This document shows positions 1 through 9,232 of a stretch of 64,000 bases of DNA, piece by piece. Both the position numbers and the translations under genes were made by a program. How positions within the stretch are numbered: position 1 is the first letter of the stretch; every line of letters starts with the position of its first letter. The DNA is from Anniella stebbinsi (Eukaryota; Chordata; Lepidosauria; Squamata; Anniellidae): the NCBI GenBank assembly GCA_029215795.1, contig JARDYH010000003.1, positions 63,930,109 to 63,994,108 of the forward strand, read 5' to 3'. The notes beneath the pieces were generated by a model. That model had not been told where the DNA came from. It saw only the letters and a program-made list of their open reading frames with translations, and made no database searches.

Positions 1-673
1 TTCCATGCACCTGGGCATCACTGTGCAGATGAGAATGCATATTCCATTATCCTTGCAATGTTGATGGAAAGTACATTACTATCCACAATCTCTGGAACTA
101 GCCATGTGTTACATCATTTATGTTTTATTTGTGTTTCTAAGACACCTATAAAACAGGTTCTCTGGGTATTGTAATGTAGAAAATAGCACAACAATACAAC
201 AAAGTTCAAACCAAGACCTAAAAACAGAACAATACAAAATGAATGCAATAAAAACACAGATGCAAATACAAAAGCCAATAGGATTTAAAAAAAGTCAACC
301 CCAATAAAGTATAGTAAAAAAATGAGGAACTAAAACAAGCCAAGAAATAAATCAAGAGTTAAAGCCACTAACGTGTAATAGAAATTAATGCAGCGAAGAT
401 TTAAAAGGGATGGGAGAACAAAAAAGGGCTTAACCATGACTGCAATATGTCCCAGTTGGCTTTAACTTTGTTCTTTTGTTTTTGTGCTGCATTTTTCTAT
501 TTTACCATAAGTACAACTTTTATTGTTTTTACAGAAAACAGGAGATACATTAAAACTATGTTCTTATAGTATTTTGAGTCAATGGAACTTGTACTTATGT
601 TAGGACTTGCTTTCTATACCTAAATGTTACTGGAGTAACATGGAGGAAAAACGTTTAGAGGAGCTGCTCCTAT

Positions 674-796
674 ACCAGGTGCCCTGGTGTCCTCCAAATA
701 TTTTGGACAACAACTCCTATAGGGCACATCCAACATGACCAATTGTCAGGGATTCTGGGAGTTGTAGTGCAAAATATCTGGAGGGCACACTCCTAT
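674..796. repeat. Palindromic repeat with ACTACAACTCCCA-like arms
   Basis: The left arm reads toward a diverged ACAACTCC core. The right arm carries GGGAGTTGTAGTGC followed by TATCTGGAGGGC, close to the inverted complement of the left arm. The same imperfect palindrome recurs at 2037-2375, 6945-7065, 16861-16985, 19515-19656, 26040-26192, 33143-33272, 35930-36048, 38495-38655 and 52170-52305. It is probably a short non-autonomous DNA transposon. Confidence 0.7.
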
Positions 797-807
797 AATG
801 TGTTATT

Positions 808-1130
808 AGAATCATAGTGTTGGAAAGAGTCTTGGAGATAACCTCTCCTGCTCACTACAGGCTCTGCAATGCAGGATGCACCTACAGCATTCCTGATAAA
901 TGGCCATCCAGCCTCTGCTTAAATACCTGTAGTAAAGGAGAAGAACCCACCACTTCTCAAGGCAGTTTGTTCCACTGCCTAAAAGCCCTCACTCTTTGGA
1001 AGTGTCTGCTAACGTTTAGTCAGAATTTGTGCCCCTGCAACTTCCAACCATTAGTTCTAGTCCGGGCTTCTACAGCAACTGAGAAGATAGAGCAGAGCTC
1101 TACTCCATCTTCTGCATAATAGCCTTTCCG
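808..1130 (-). mobile_element. CR1 LINE 3' end fragment
   Basis: The left edge starts with AGAATCATAGTGTTGGAA, the reverse complement of the CATGATTCT-type 3' terminus of CR1 elements. It continues into the conserved CR1 3' region (GGCCATCCAGCCTCTGCTTA near 902-921). Only the 3' end is present, as is usual for 5'-truncated copies. A 100-codon open frame inside it is a chance frame. Confidence 0.8.
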
Positions 1131-1135
1131 ATATT

Positions 1136-1525
1136 GACAGCTGTCAAACTATAAAAAAGTCCTTTGATTTTTAGGATTTTTTAAAAAATTGACAGCTGTC
1201 AAACGTTTAAAAATCCTAAAAATCAACGGATGAATGGATCTGCTTCCAACTTGGCATGGCTAAATCCCTACATAAGAGCTATCATGCTGCCAAGTTTCTT
1301 TAAAAATGAAGGAGCTGTAAGCATTTTGGTTAATTTCCATAGGCTATAAGGAAGCGGCTGACACTTCAAACTTTGACAGCTGTCAAACTTTTTAAAAATT
1401 TCTAAAAATCAAGGGATGAATGGATCTGCTTCCAACTTGGCATGGCTAAATCCCTACTTAAGAGCTATCAAGTTTCATCTTTTTATCTTTAAAAATGATG
1501 GAGCTGTAAGCATTTTGGTTAATTT
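1136..1525. repeat. Tandem repeat, ~186-bp unit, two copies plus a partial
   Basis: The block TTGACAGCTGTCAAA occurs at about 1136, 1190 and 1372. The segment beginning GGATGAATGGATCTGC occurs at 1228 and again at 1414, an offset of 186 bp. Both full copies continue with the same CTTGGCATGGCTAAATCC and AAGCATTTTGGTTAATTTCC blocks. TTGACAGCTGTCAA is itself a palindrome. Confidence 0.85.
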
Positions 1526-1690
1526 CCACTGAATATAATAGAGCTGTTAACCGAAAATGGAGCAGTTCTTCGATGGATAATCCAACAAAGCAGAGCAAGA
1601 GAGCTGCTCCAAAAAGCAAAGCGGAGAAGCCACTCAATGGAGCTAGGCTTCGAATTTCGGAGCAGAGCAGACCTGCTTCGCACACCCCAT
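1526..1690 (-). mobile_element. Fragment related to the hAT-like element at 8103-8932
   Basis: The segment is rich in GGAGCAGAGC and CTTCGAA-type words and ends in GCTTCGCACACCCC. These resemble the GCTCTGCTTCGAAAAT interior and the GCGCACAGCCCTA end of the element at 8103-8932. I could not find target duplications, so this is probably an older, partial relative. Confidence 0.45.
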
Positions 1691-1747
1691 CTATTTAGAG
1701 CTTTAAAGGCTCAAAAGATCTGTTTGTATATGTGTGTATATGTACAG

Positions 1748-1862
1748 GATTGTGCTCTTAGAGTGCAATCCTATATATGTCTACTCAGAGTGCAATCCTA
1801 CACATGTCTACTTATTGAGCTCAATGGAAGTTACTCTGTGGTAAGTTGGTATAGGATTGCAG
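1748..1862. repeat. Short interspersed repeat with TAGGATTGCA / TAGACATGYATAGG words
   Basis: The words TGCAATCCTA, ATGTCTACT and GTATAGGATTGCA alternate here. The same words recur at 3900-3985, 6635-6700, 17024-17095, 19030-19155, 22015-22140 and 43397-43480, usually with an internal CATTGAACTCAATGG-like palindrome. It looks like the remains of a small palindromic DNA element; the family name was not established. Confidence 0.6.
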
Positions 1863-2036
1863 CATAAATGAACATTAGGAGTCAATTGCCCTTATAATAA
1901 TACTAATCAGCAAATAAGAGTATAAAAAAAGAATGGTTCTGCAAGCAGGAAGATTTAAAGGAAAGAGAGTATGATTAACACTGCAACATGATTACTTTGA
2001 AGTTCCATTGTAACCAATTGGGCTTACTCTCTAGTG

Positions 2037-2375
2037 CAGGATTCCCAACCTGATGCTTTCCAGTTGCTTTTGACTACAACTCCCAGTATTTCTGCCCATT
2101 GGCCATGTTAGTTAGCACTGATGGGAGTTGGAGCACCAGGGCTAGATCTTCACTGTTGCTTTACAGAGGAATCTAAGTACACCAATAACTGTTGGGGCAC
2201 ATTACATATTGCACATACTGCTTTCATAGTGTTATTTCCTGCTTTTTAGTCCACATTATCCAATATGCCGCAACAAATGTCATTGTGTGTCGTACAAGGT
2301 ATAAAGTTTAAATGCGCAAGAGGATGAGACCATAATGATTTAACATGATCTGGCCCAGGTTGGGAAAGCTGCCCT
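2037..2375. repeat. Palindromic ACTACAACTCCCA repeat split by a later insertion
   Basis: The left part (2037-2140) contains GACTACAACTCCCAGTA and runs to GGAGCACCAGG. The right part (2355-2375) resumes with CCAGGTTGGGAAAGCTGCC, the usual end of this family. The 214-bp element at 2141-2354 interrupts it. Other copies have an uninterrupted CACCAGGTTGGG at this point. Confidence 0.8.
2141..2354. mobile_element. 214-bp MITE with 5-bp target duplication CCAGG
   Basis: The ends are GCTAGATC and GATCTGGC, which form inverted repeats with one mismatch. CCAGG lies on both sides (2136-2140 and 2355-2359). Removing the element and one CCAGG restores the CACCAGGTTGGG seen in other copies of the host repeat, so the boundaries are well supported. 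There is no coding capacity. The 5-bp CNNNG duplication matches those of the elements at 34635, 41764, 42721 and 57255. Confidence 0.8.
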
Positions 2376-3899
2376 AGTGCATTTCTTTAAGAGTGCATCC
2401 TAAGGGACAAAAGAAACAGGAGTAGGAAAGATTATTGCTGACACTCAATTTGTTTATTAAAGTGTGTGCATATGAAAATACTATGCCCGATCCCTGATAC
2501 GTTTGGATGAAACAATAAAAAAGCTACAGGCACATTAATAAAACCTTTTCCTGTTTTCACATATTTTGAAAGAAAGAATGATCATTTTGCTCATATGGGA
2601 AATGCTTTCGCTTTAGAGGATGAGTTAAGAGATGTCCTTAAAGATTCTGAGTCAGCATCTAAATATAGTAGCACAGTATTTTCAATTAGTCTGTCTCTTT
2701 AATGGGCAATGATGTAGCTGATGGCACACATCCTAGTAGAAAATACATATATATTACCCCTTTTTTAAAAAAAAACTGTTTAAGCATGCACTCAATTCAT
2801 CATGCCTAATTAGGTGCTCTGAATTATAATCTTCAATTGTTACAAGTGTCATCTCTTTTGACGGTATTGGCTGAGTAATGAGAAACTGCCATAGACTTGG
2901 TTGTCCGTAGGTCTATGATTGATCAATTTCTGACAACACAGAAATGTTAACAAGGCCACATGGTGAAGCATTCACAGAAAAAAATCCCTTTCATAATGTT
3001 TCTATCTAATTTTGGAGTGCTGCCACTGCCACACATGAAATAACAACACAATTGGATTTCTTTTTGCTGGCATTTATCAGAACCTATAGGGGTGTGCAAA
3101 AATCAATGGGAGATCAGGAGTGTGGAAAATTACATTCTTGAATTAATGAACTATAATTCCTTACTACATTCTCAATCACATTTTGCTTCCTTCTCATTAA
3201 TGGAACTAAATTAGTTTTCCATGGACAGAGTACTTAAAAAAAACACATCGTCATGCTCTTGCAAGGATACAAAAAACCTGATGTGTGTCGTTAAGAATAA
3301 GTTTGCTCTTTCACACAATATGACAGCAAAAAATATTGCAGTAAAGAACTGCATTAATTCAACCTGTTGAAACACTTTGGAAATGGATTTGCTGTAACTA
3401 ATTTCCTACTCTTTGTGAGAGATTAATGCTTTTAAGATAATTCATGTGAAATTTTTGCTAGGTTCTAGCCCTCAGCAATGCAGGAAAAGAATATCCACTC
3501 CTTTTCAGAAGAGATCTAGGCAAATCTTTCATACCCTGGAAGGCTGGTTGGGTCTTAGTCCCTGCATTTATTTTCTTTTTATTCCTTCTTTACAGCACTA
3601 TAGGGAGGTACTTCAGTTCAAAAACTTAAAAATCCTGCAAAAAGGACCTTCTGTTTTTTTCCTTTCTTTTGGCAGTTTTTAATAATAGATATCAATATAT
3701 TTCAAAACAAATATTCTATTCTAAGGCTACACCAAAACGTTGACTATTCAAATATTTGACAAATTTCCTTAAGGGGAGGATTTTTGGTTCTTGAAAATGG
3801 GAGAGGGTGATTTGGGGGGGGGTGGATAATTTTAGAGGTGCTTACTGTGGTGTTGAGTAGCAATGGGTACTTTTATTCTTCTTAAATTGTAAAATAAAA

Positions 3900-3985
3900 T
3901 CTGTTTTGGTTTGCAGTCCTATACACACTTACTATTGAGTAACAATGGAACTTAATTCAATGTAGACATGTATAGGTTTCCAGTT
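3900..3985. repeat. Short interspersed repeat (TAGACATGTATAGG family)
   Basis: GCAGTCCTATACACACTTAC at the left and GTAGACATGTATAGG at the right flank a palindromic core AACAATGGAACTTAATTCAATG. It is the same family as 1748-1862. Confidence 0.55.
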
Positions 3986-4170
3986 TTAGTCCACTTTAAT
4001 TTTCAACTATCCTAGTTTTATGCTGCATCATTTTTATTGTTAATTTTTACTGTTATAGCTCTTGAATATTTAACTTGTTTTTTTAGTGTTGTAAACTGCC
4101 CTGAGGACATTTTCAACATAGGGTGGTCTATATATGCTGTAAATAAATACAATACAACAACAACAATAAT
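3985..4170 (+). mobile_element. L2-like LINE 3' tail
   Basis: GTTGTAAACTGCCCTGAGGA at 4088-4107 followed by a TATAAATAAATACAATACAA-like tail is the typical 3' end of L2-type elements in reptiles. It continues into a CAA/AAT-rich low-complexity stretch to about 4200. Only the tail is present. Confidence 0.65.
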
Positions 4171-4299
4171 AACATCCTCATCATCAACAACAACAATAAT
4201 AGAGGCTGGCAATTTTCTGCATATTTGCATATTTTGCATAGACATTGAAACATATGGCAGCTGGTCCAGAATCCTGAGAAGCACTATCTTATTGTTACT

Positions 4300-4400
4300 T
4301 CTGTATTAATTCCCACCTCTTTTCCACAAAGCTTCAGGCAGCATGCATGATTTTCACCCCACCTTTTTTTCTCACAAGAGCCCTTGAGGTATGATAGGCT

Positions 4401-4452
<52 letters not shown>

Positions 4453-4560
4453 AACTGCTCCCAGGGTCACTCTGCAAGCTTTGTTGTGGAGTAGGGATCA
4501 GAACAAAGTTCTTTCCAGACTTAATTCAACACCCTAGCCACTACTGCACACTATCACTAT
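4300..4560 (-). mobile_element. tRNA-derived SINE, interrupted by (GA)n
   Basis: Read on the minus strand, the right edge carries the SINE head (GTGCAGTAGTGGCTAGGGTG, like a tRNA A box) followed by a GAATTAAG/GAACTTTG region where a B box is expected. The body matches the copies at 9010 and 11512. A (GA)n run at 4403-4445 has expanded within it. Confidence 0.6.
4403..4445. repeat. (GA)n microsatellite
   Basis: An uninterrupted AG dinucleotide run of about 43 bp inside a SINE copy. Confidence 0.95.
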
Positions 4561-4786
4561 GCCCACTGCCATTTTGTGAACAGCTTTCATTTCATTTTTT
4601 TTAAAAAAGGAAGTTGACAGCCATGATTTTGGAGGCATGTTTGAAAGTATGGTGTCATTAGATCTGTCAGGACTCTGGTACTCTGCATGGAACTCTGAAG
4701 AAGCAAGGATTTGTTCATTCAGGTCAACTCAATAAATATCTCCCCACGACATGTGTGGAATTTTCTATAAAACTGAATGAGCAATA

Positions 4787-5065
4787 GAATCATAGAGTTG
4801 GAAGGGGCCTATAAGGCCATCGAGTCCAACCCCCTGCTCAATGCAGGAATCCACCTTAAAACATACCTGACAGATGGCTCTCCAGCTGCCTCTTGAATAT
4901 CTCTAGTTTGGGAGAGCCCACGACCTCCCTAGGTAATTGGTTCCATTGTCGTACTGCTCTAACAGTCAGGAGGTTTTTCTTGATGCCCAGCCAGAATCTG
5001 ACTTATTCTGTGTCCTACACTCTGGGATGATAGAGGAGAGATCCTGTCCACCCCCCGTGTGACAA
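4787..5065 (-). mobile_element. CR1 LINE 3' end fragment
   Basis: The left edge is AGAATCATAGAGTTGGAAGG, the reverse complement of the CR1 3' terminus. It continues through the conserved GAGTCCAACCCCCTGCTCAA and GGTTCCATTGTCGTACTGCT blocks typical of amniote CR1. It is a well preserved 3' fragment with no intact coding frame. Confidence 0.9.
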
Positions 5066-5205
5066 ATGTGCTAATATGCACATTTTAATGGCTTTTATGA
5101 GTTATTCTGGGTGGATAACTTGAGTTGTTGTTGTTTTACATGTGGAGACTGGATTTCTTGGTCTGGTTTCCTCTACTTCAGATCATACACACAAAAGTAA
5201 AACTT

Positions 5206-5325
5206 GATGTATTACATTTATATCCCACTCTTTTTATCTTTAAGAAACCCAAGCCAGCATACATAATCCTCCTTTCCATTTTATCCTCACAACGACAAAC
5301 CTGTGAGGTAGGTTTTGCAAGTAAA
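5206..5325 (-). mobile_element. tRNA-derived SINE, 3' part only
   Basis: The segment ACATTTATATCCCACTCTTT, then ATTTTATCCTCACAACGAC and CCTGTGAGGTAGGTTTTG, matches the tail and body of the SINE copies at 9010 and 11512. The tRNA-like head is missing. Confidence 0.7.
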
Positions 5326-6944
5326 GTTGCAACATTTTTTGCAAAATCTACATATTATATATAATATTAACTCAAAGGGTATGTATTTTAGTTGGATATG
5401 CAAATCCTCTTGATCTACATATTCTCCTGCCTATTTTTAGGTGATGTTCAAAGTGCAAAAAAATTGGGAGGGGGAAGGACATAAGGTGTATTATTTATCA
5501 TATAGGCAAATTGGAATTTTAATTGTCTTGTTGCTACTGAACTTGAGAGTTTGGGCACTCAGTCTTGTTGACCCAGACTCCATTAGAAGGTAAAACTGAA
5601 CCTTGCTTGCTTTAAAAAAACACGCCCATGTACCTTTTTCTGTTCCTCTTCAAGATGCTTATGCAGCATGCAGTAGTAATAGTAATATGGCTGCACAGAA
5701 AGGCAAAAGACTGATAGCTTGTTTAAACACAGAAATAGCTGCCATATATCAAAATACTTTTAGGCTGTTATGCTTCCCAAATGGGGTCTAAGATCCATGT
5801 ACAGTCTCAAATAAAATATGTGATCGAAGAGTGTGGTATGTTCAAGTATGCTAAAACCCCACTGCATACTGAAAGCAAATAGTGCTATTTTGCTTGTTTG
5901 TATATAAAACACAGGTAGAATTTCCAGCATTGAAGTAAATATTATACAGCCATCCCCAAACACTTAATAAATGTAGGTGAGAAAAATAAGGCTTGCAAAA
6001 TAAGTCACTGATTCAACTAAAGTTATTCCCATTGCAATCAGTGGAGCCTGTTAGTTATAACTATTTGTCTTATTGATTTCAAAAGGATTTAAGTGCAACT
6101 AATTTTATGGTTATCAGGGCCAAAGATTTTAAATTTGGTTTCTGTGACAAAAATGTTATATGTGCCTGTGAATGAGCAAACCCCCTCTCCCTCTTTAATC
6201 CTATTATCAAACCTGAAATGGCAATTATCCAGTTAGTGGAATTAGTTTGTCTGAACAGCCTGAAAGAAGTAATCTACACTTCTAAACCTAATTAGTGTAT
6301 TCAGTGTTTCTAACCCATCCATGTTTTTTTGTAACCTTTCCTTTCTTCTTATTCTCTTCCTCCTTCCTTTTTTGAGCTAACCCTTTGATAAAATGGCATA
6401 TCTAATTTTAGTAATTTAAATTTTTTATCTATTTTATTTAACTATTTAAAAACCACTTTTCTGAACTTGGTCCTCCCAAGCCAGTGGGGGGAAAATACTA
6501 AAATATAACATAGGTGTTATTACTTTACTTAGGACAAATTATTGGTATTAGAATCTGGTCTGTCTGATCCATTGGAATTGTAATCTCTCTGGTTAGCCAC
6601 CTTGTTTTCCCACTGAGGTCTATGACCCTTATTGGGAGTAAGTCCATTGAACTCAGAGGGCCTTACTTCTGAATCCTGATTAGGACTGCTGTGTTACTCA
6701 CTGAGTACTGGTAAGGACATTCCTTTTAACTAGAGATGGGAGACCTGTCTCAGACTCTCCTCAGACCAACCCAGAAAATGGATTAATTTCCTGAGCCATC
6801 TGACAGGCTCAGGAAATGAAGAACTCTGCTCCCACCAGCTTAATAGCCACCAAAGCATCTTGTCCACCCTCAACGTTGCTTACCTGCAAGTGGGATTGGT
6901 GGTGAGAACAGCAGCAAAGAGTTTCCCCCACTCTTCTTTCCCCT

Positions 6945-7065
6945 CCATCTGATCATGTCATGGTGCCCTCCAATGGCCATACTTGCTGGTGATGATGGGA
7001 GTTGCAATCCAATACATCTGGAGGGTGCCAAGTTGGGAAGGTTGCCATAGCACATCAAGACTGAA
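6945..7065. repeat. Palindromic ACTACAACTCCCA-family repeat
   Basis: GATGGGAGTTGCAATCCAAT followed by ACATCTGGAGGGTGCCAAGT is the right arm. The left arm (GGTGCCCTCCAATGG) is shortened. Confidence 0.65.
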
Positions 7066-7084
7066 GCAGCAGTGGGTCTTGGGA

Positions 7085-7365
7085 CTTGGAGACTGAGTTC
7101 AGATAACACGATAACCAATGGTGGTTTAAATAGTATATGGTTGATTATTAAACCCACTGTGGGTTACCGTGTTGTGTGGTGGGAGTTCTTTAACAAATGA
7201 TTGGTTATTTGGCCAAAATAACCAATGCAAATAACCAACTTTGTGCAGAGTTGGCTATTTGAACTACTGTTGGTTATCATGTCATATGGAGAGCACCATT
7301 GGTTATTTCCTTGGCCACCATTGGTTATTTCATCATCCACAGATTCGTAAGACAAGAGTGGTCAA
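7085..7365. repeat. TTGGTTATT-rich palindromic repeat
   Basis: TTGGTTATT or its complement AATAACCAA occurs repeatedly, with related GGTTATCAT and GATAACCAA words. The sequence at 7200-7226 is a near-perfect palindrome (ATTGGTTATTT and AAATAACCAAT around GGCCA). It is probably a decayed short DNA transposon; the ends were not fixed. Confidence 0.5.
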
Positions 7366-8102
7366 AGTGGCAACTGCTGCTCTAGTCCAGCCTGTAAGAT
7401 AGGTTGGGAACCATTTTTATGTTGAAGGCAACATTCCTTCAGGAGAAATCTGCTGGGGGAAACAGGCTGGCAGTAGTCAGGGCAAAGCCAGCATGTGTGG
7501 GACCAGAGCAAATGGTGGTTGGGGCTACTCCTCCCCTCCTGTTTCTGCCACCTCTTTTCTTTCCTTCTGTTTTGACACCACCTCTCACTCACTTTCTTTT
7601 TCTCCCTCTTCCTCCCCACCCAGCATGCTTCAGGGGCGTAATAGATCATTCTTGCCAGGGGTATTAATTGATTGTTTGCAGAGAGGTATTGAAATTAGGC
7701 CAAGGGCCACAGGTTGGCCACCCCAAAAGTAGGGCATCTTAATAGTTGCCTAGCAACTGCTATGTGCTTTCTTCTGCTGTGCTCCAGAACTGATCCAAAA
7801 CCAGTTCGTTGGTGGCCATTTTATTGGCTGGATATGTAATACAAAGTAGTTGCATAAAGAGGAGATTTGAAGAGAATGACTACTTAATATTAATTGTAAA
7901 GGACCTCTGAGATAAGTTGAGAGTTAAGACTACAACAAGGAATTCCTTTGTCCGGGGACACTAACAACCTGGCAGAAGTTGAATACAGAAGGCAGGGATG
8001 TATTTCTCTGTTTCTGGTCTGTGTCAATTTCACATAAGTCTGTTTCACCCTCGTTTCTACACTGATGATAATTTTTTAAAAAATCTGTGCGAACTTGTGT
8101 AT

Positions 8103-8932
8103 TAGGGCTGTGTAAAGTGGCTTTGCTCTGCTTCGAAAATCAAAGCAGAACTCCATTTAGGGGCTGCTCTACTCCGATTTTCAAAGCAGCTTGATTGCTC
8201 CACTATGTTGGGTTATCCGTTCATGCTCCACTCCATTTTTGGATAACCTAGGCTGACCATATGAAAAGGAGGACAGGGTTCATGTAACTTTAACAGTTGT
8301 AGAGAAAAGGGAATTTCAGCCAGTGTCATTTGTATGCAATTAGTTCCTGGTGAAATTCCCTCTTCATCACAACAGTTAAAGGTGCAGGCACTATACTAGA
8401 GTGACCATATACAAAAGAAGGCAGGGCCCCTGCAACTTTAACTGTTGTGATGAAGAGGGAATTTCACCAGGAACTAATTGCATACAAATGGCACTGGCTG
8501 AAATTCTCTTTTCTCTACAACTGTTAAAGTGACATGAGCCCTGTCCTCCTTTTCATATGGTCAGCCTAGATAACCACTCTCCCCCCTTTCCTCTTTCAGT
8601 TTGACTGTCCTTGGCTATTTTCTTGGCCCTTCAGACTCATTCTTCAATTACTTCCCCTCCCTTCCTTTCTGCTTTCATTCTCTTCACTAAAGTCTCTCCA
8701 TTTACCAGGTCCTATTTCCCTCACTGTTCACTTTTGTGGATAATCTAATATCCCAGCAGGAAACGAGTAGACTCCGCCACGAGCCTGTCGGATACCTTTG
8801 AAGCTCCGACGGAGCTCAACTCTGCTCCAAAGGTGTCCAATGGTTTAAAAAAACTCCCCACTCCACAAATAAGAAGCTTCAATGGAGCTCCCATCGAACT
8901 TTCGGATTCGTGGAGTGGAGCGCACAGCCCTA
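8103..8932. mobile_element. hAT-like non-autonomous element containing a nested MITE
   Basis: The ends are TAGGGCTGTG and its complement CACAGCCCTA. The flanking 8-mers are TTGTGTAT (8095-8102) and CTGTGTAT (8933-8940), 7 of 8 identical, as expected of hAT target duplications. The body is rich in GCTCTGCTTCG and GGAGCTC-type words and has no transposase frame. The 320-bp element at 8249-8568 is inserted within it, so this element is the older of the two. Confidence 0.75.
8249..8568 (+). mobile_element. 320-bp palindromic hAT-type MITE, copy 1
   Basis: The ends are TAGGCTGACCATAT and ATATGGTCAGCCTA, with long inverted arms of about 140 bp. The 7-mer GATAACC lies directly on both sides (8242-8248 and 8569-8575). 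A third end-like sequence, TAGAGTGACCATAT, lies inside at 8397-8410. Further copies are at 46558, 51356 and 62840 and all are exactly 320 bp. Confidence 0.9.
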
Positions 8933-9009
8933 CTGTGTATATATATATATTGGTATGTTTTGGGACATGAGAACTGTATTGCAACATCTGGAGAAGTGGA
9001 TTTTATTAA

Positions 9010-9232
9010 TTTTTATTACATTTATATCCTTCCTCTTTCAAGGAACCCAAGGCAGCTTACATTATCGCCTTCCTCTCCATTTTATGCTCACTACTGTGAG
9101 GCAGGTTAGGCTGAGAGTCAGTGACTGCCCCAAAGTTACCCAATGAGCTTCATGGCTGAGTGGGGATTAGAACCAGGATCTCCCATATCCCGGCCCAACA
9201 CTCTAATCACTACACCACTGATTATAACCTGA
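9010..9232 (-). mobile_element. tRNA-derived SINE (MIR/CORE-like)
   Basis: On the minus strand the head reads as a tRNA-like promoter (CAGTGGTGTAGTGATTAGAG as A box; GGTTCTAATCCCC as B box). It is followed by the body (GGGTAACTTTGGGGCAGTCA, CCTGCCTCACAGTAG) and a tail close to GATATAAATGTAATAAA. The head-to-tail structure is complete and clearly not a functional tRNA gene. Confidence 0.85.

Noticed and set aside
9010..9232. tRNA-like A and B boxes suggesting a tRNA gene
   Set aside because: No cloverleaf can be completed, and the sequence is repeated with a SINE body and tail at 11512 and 4300.
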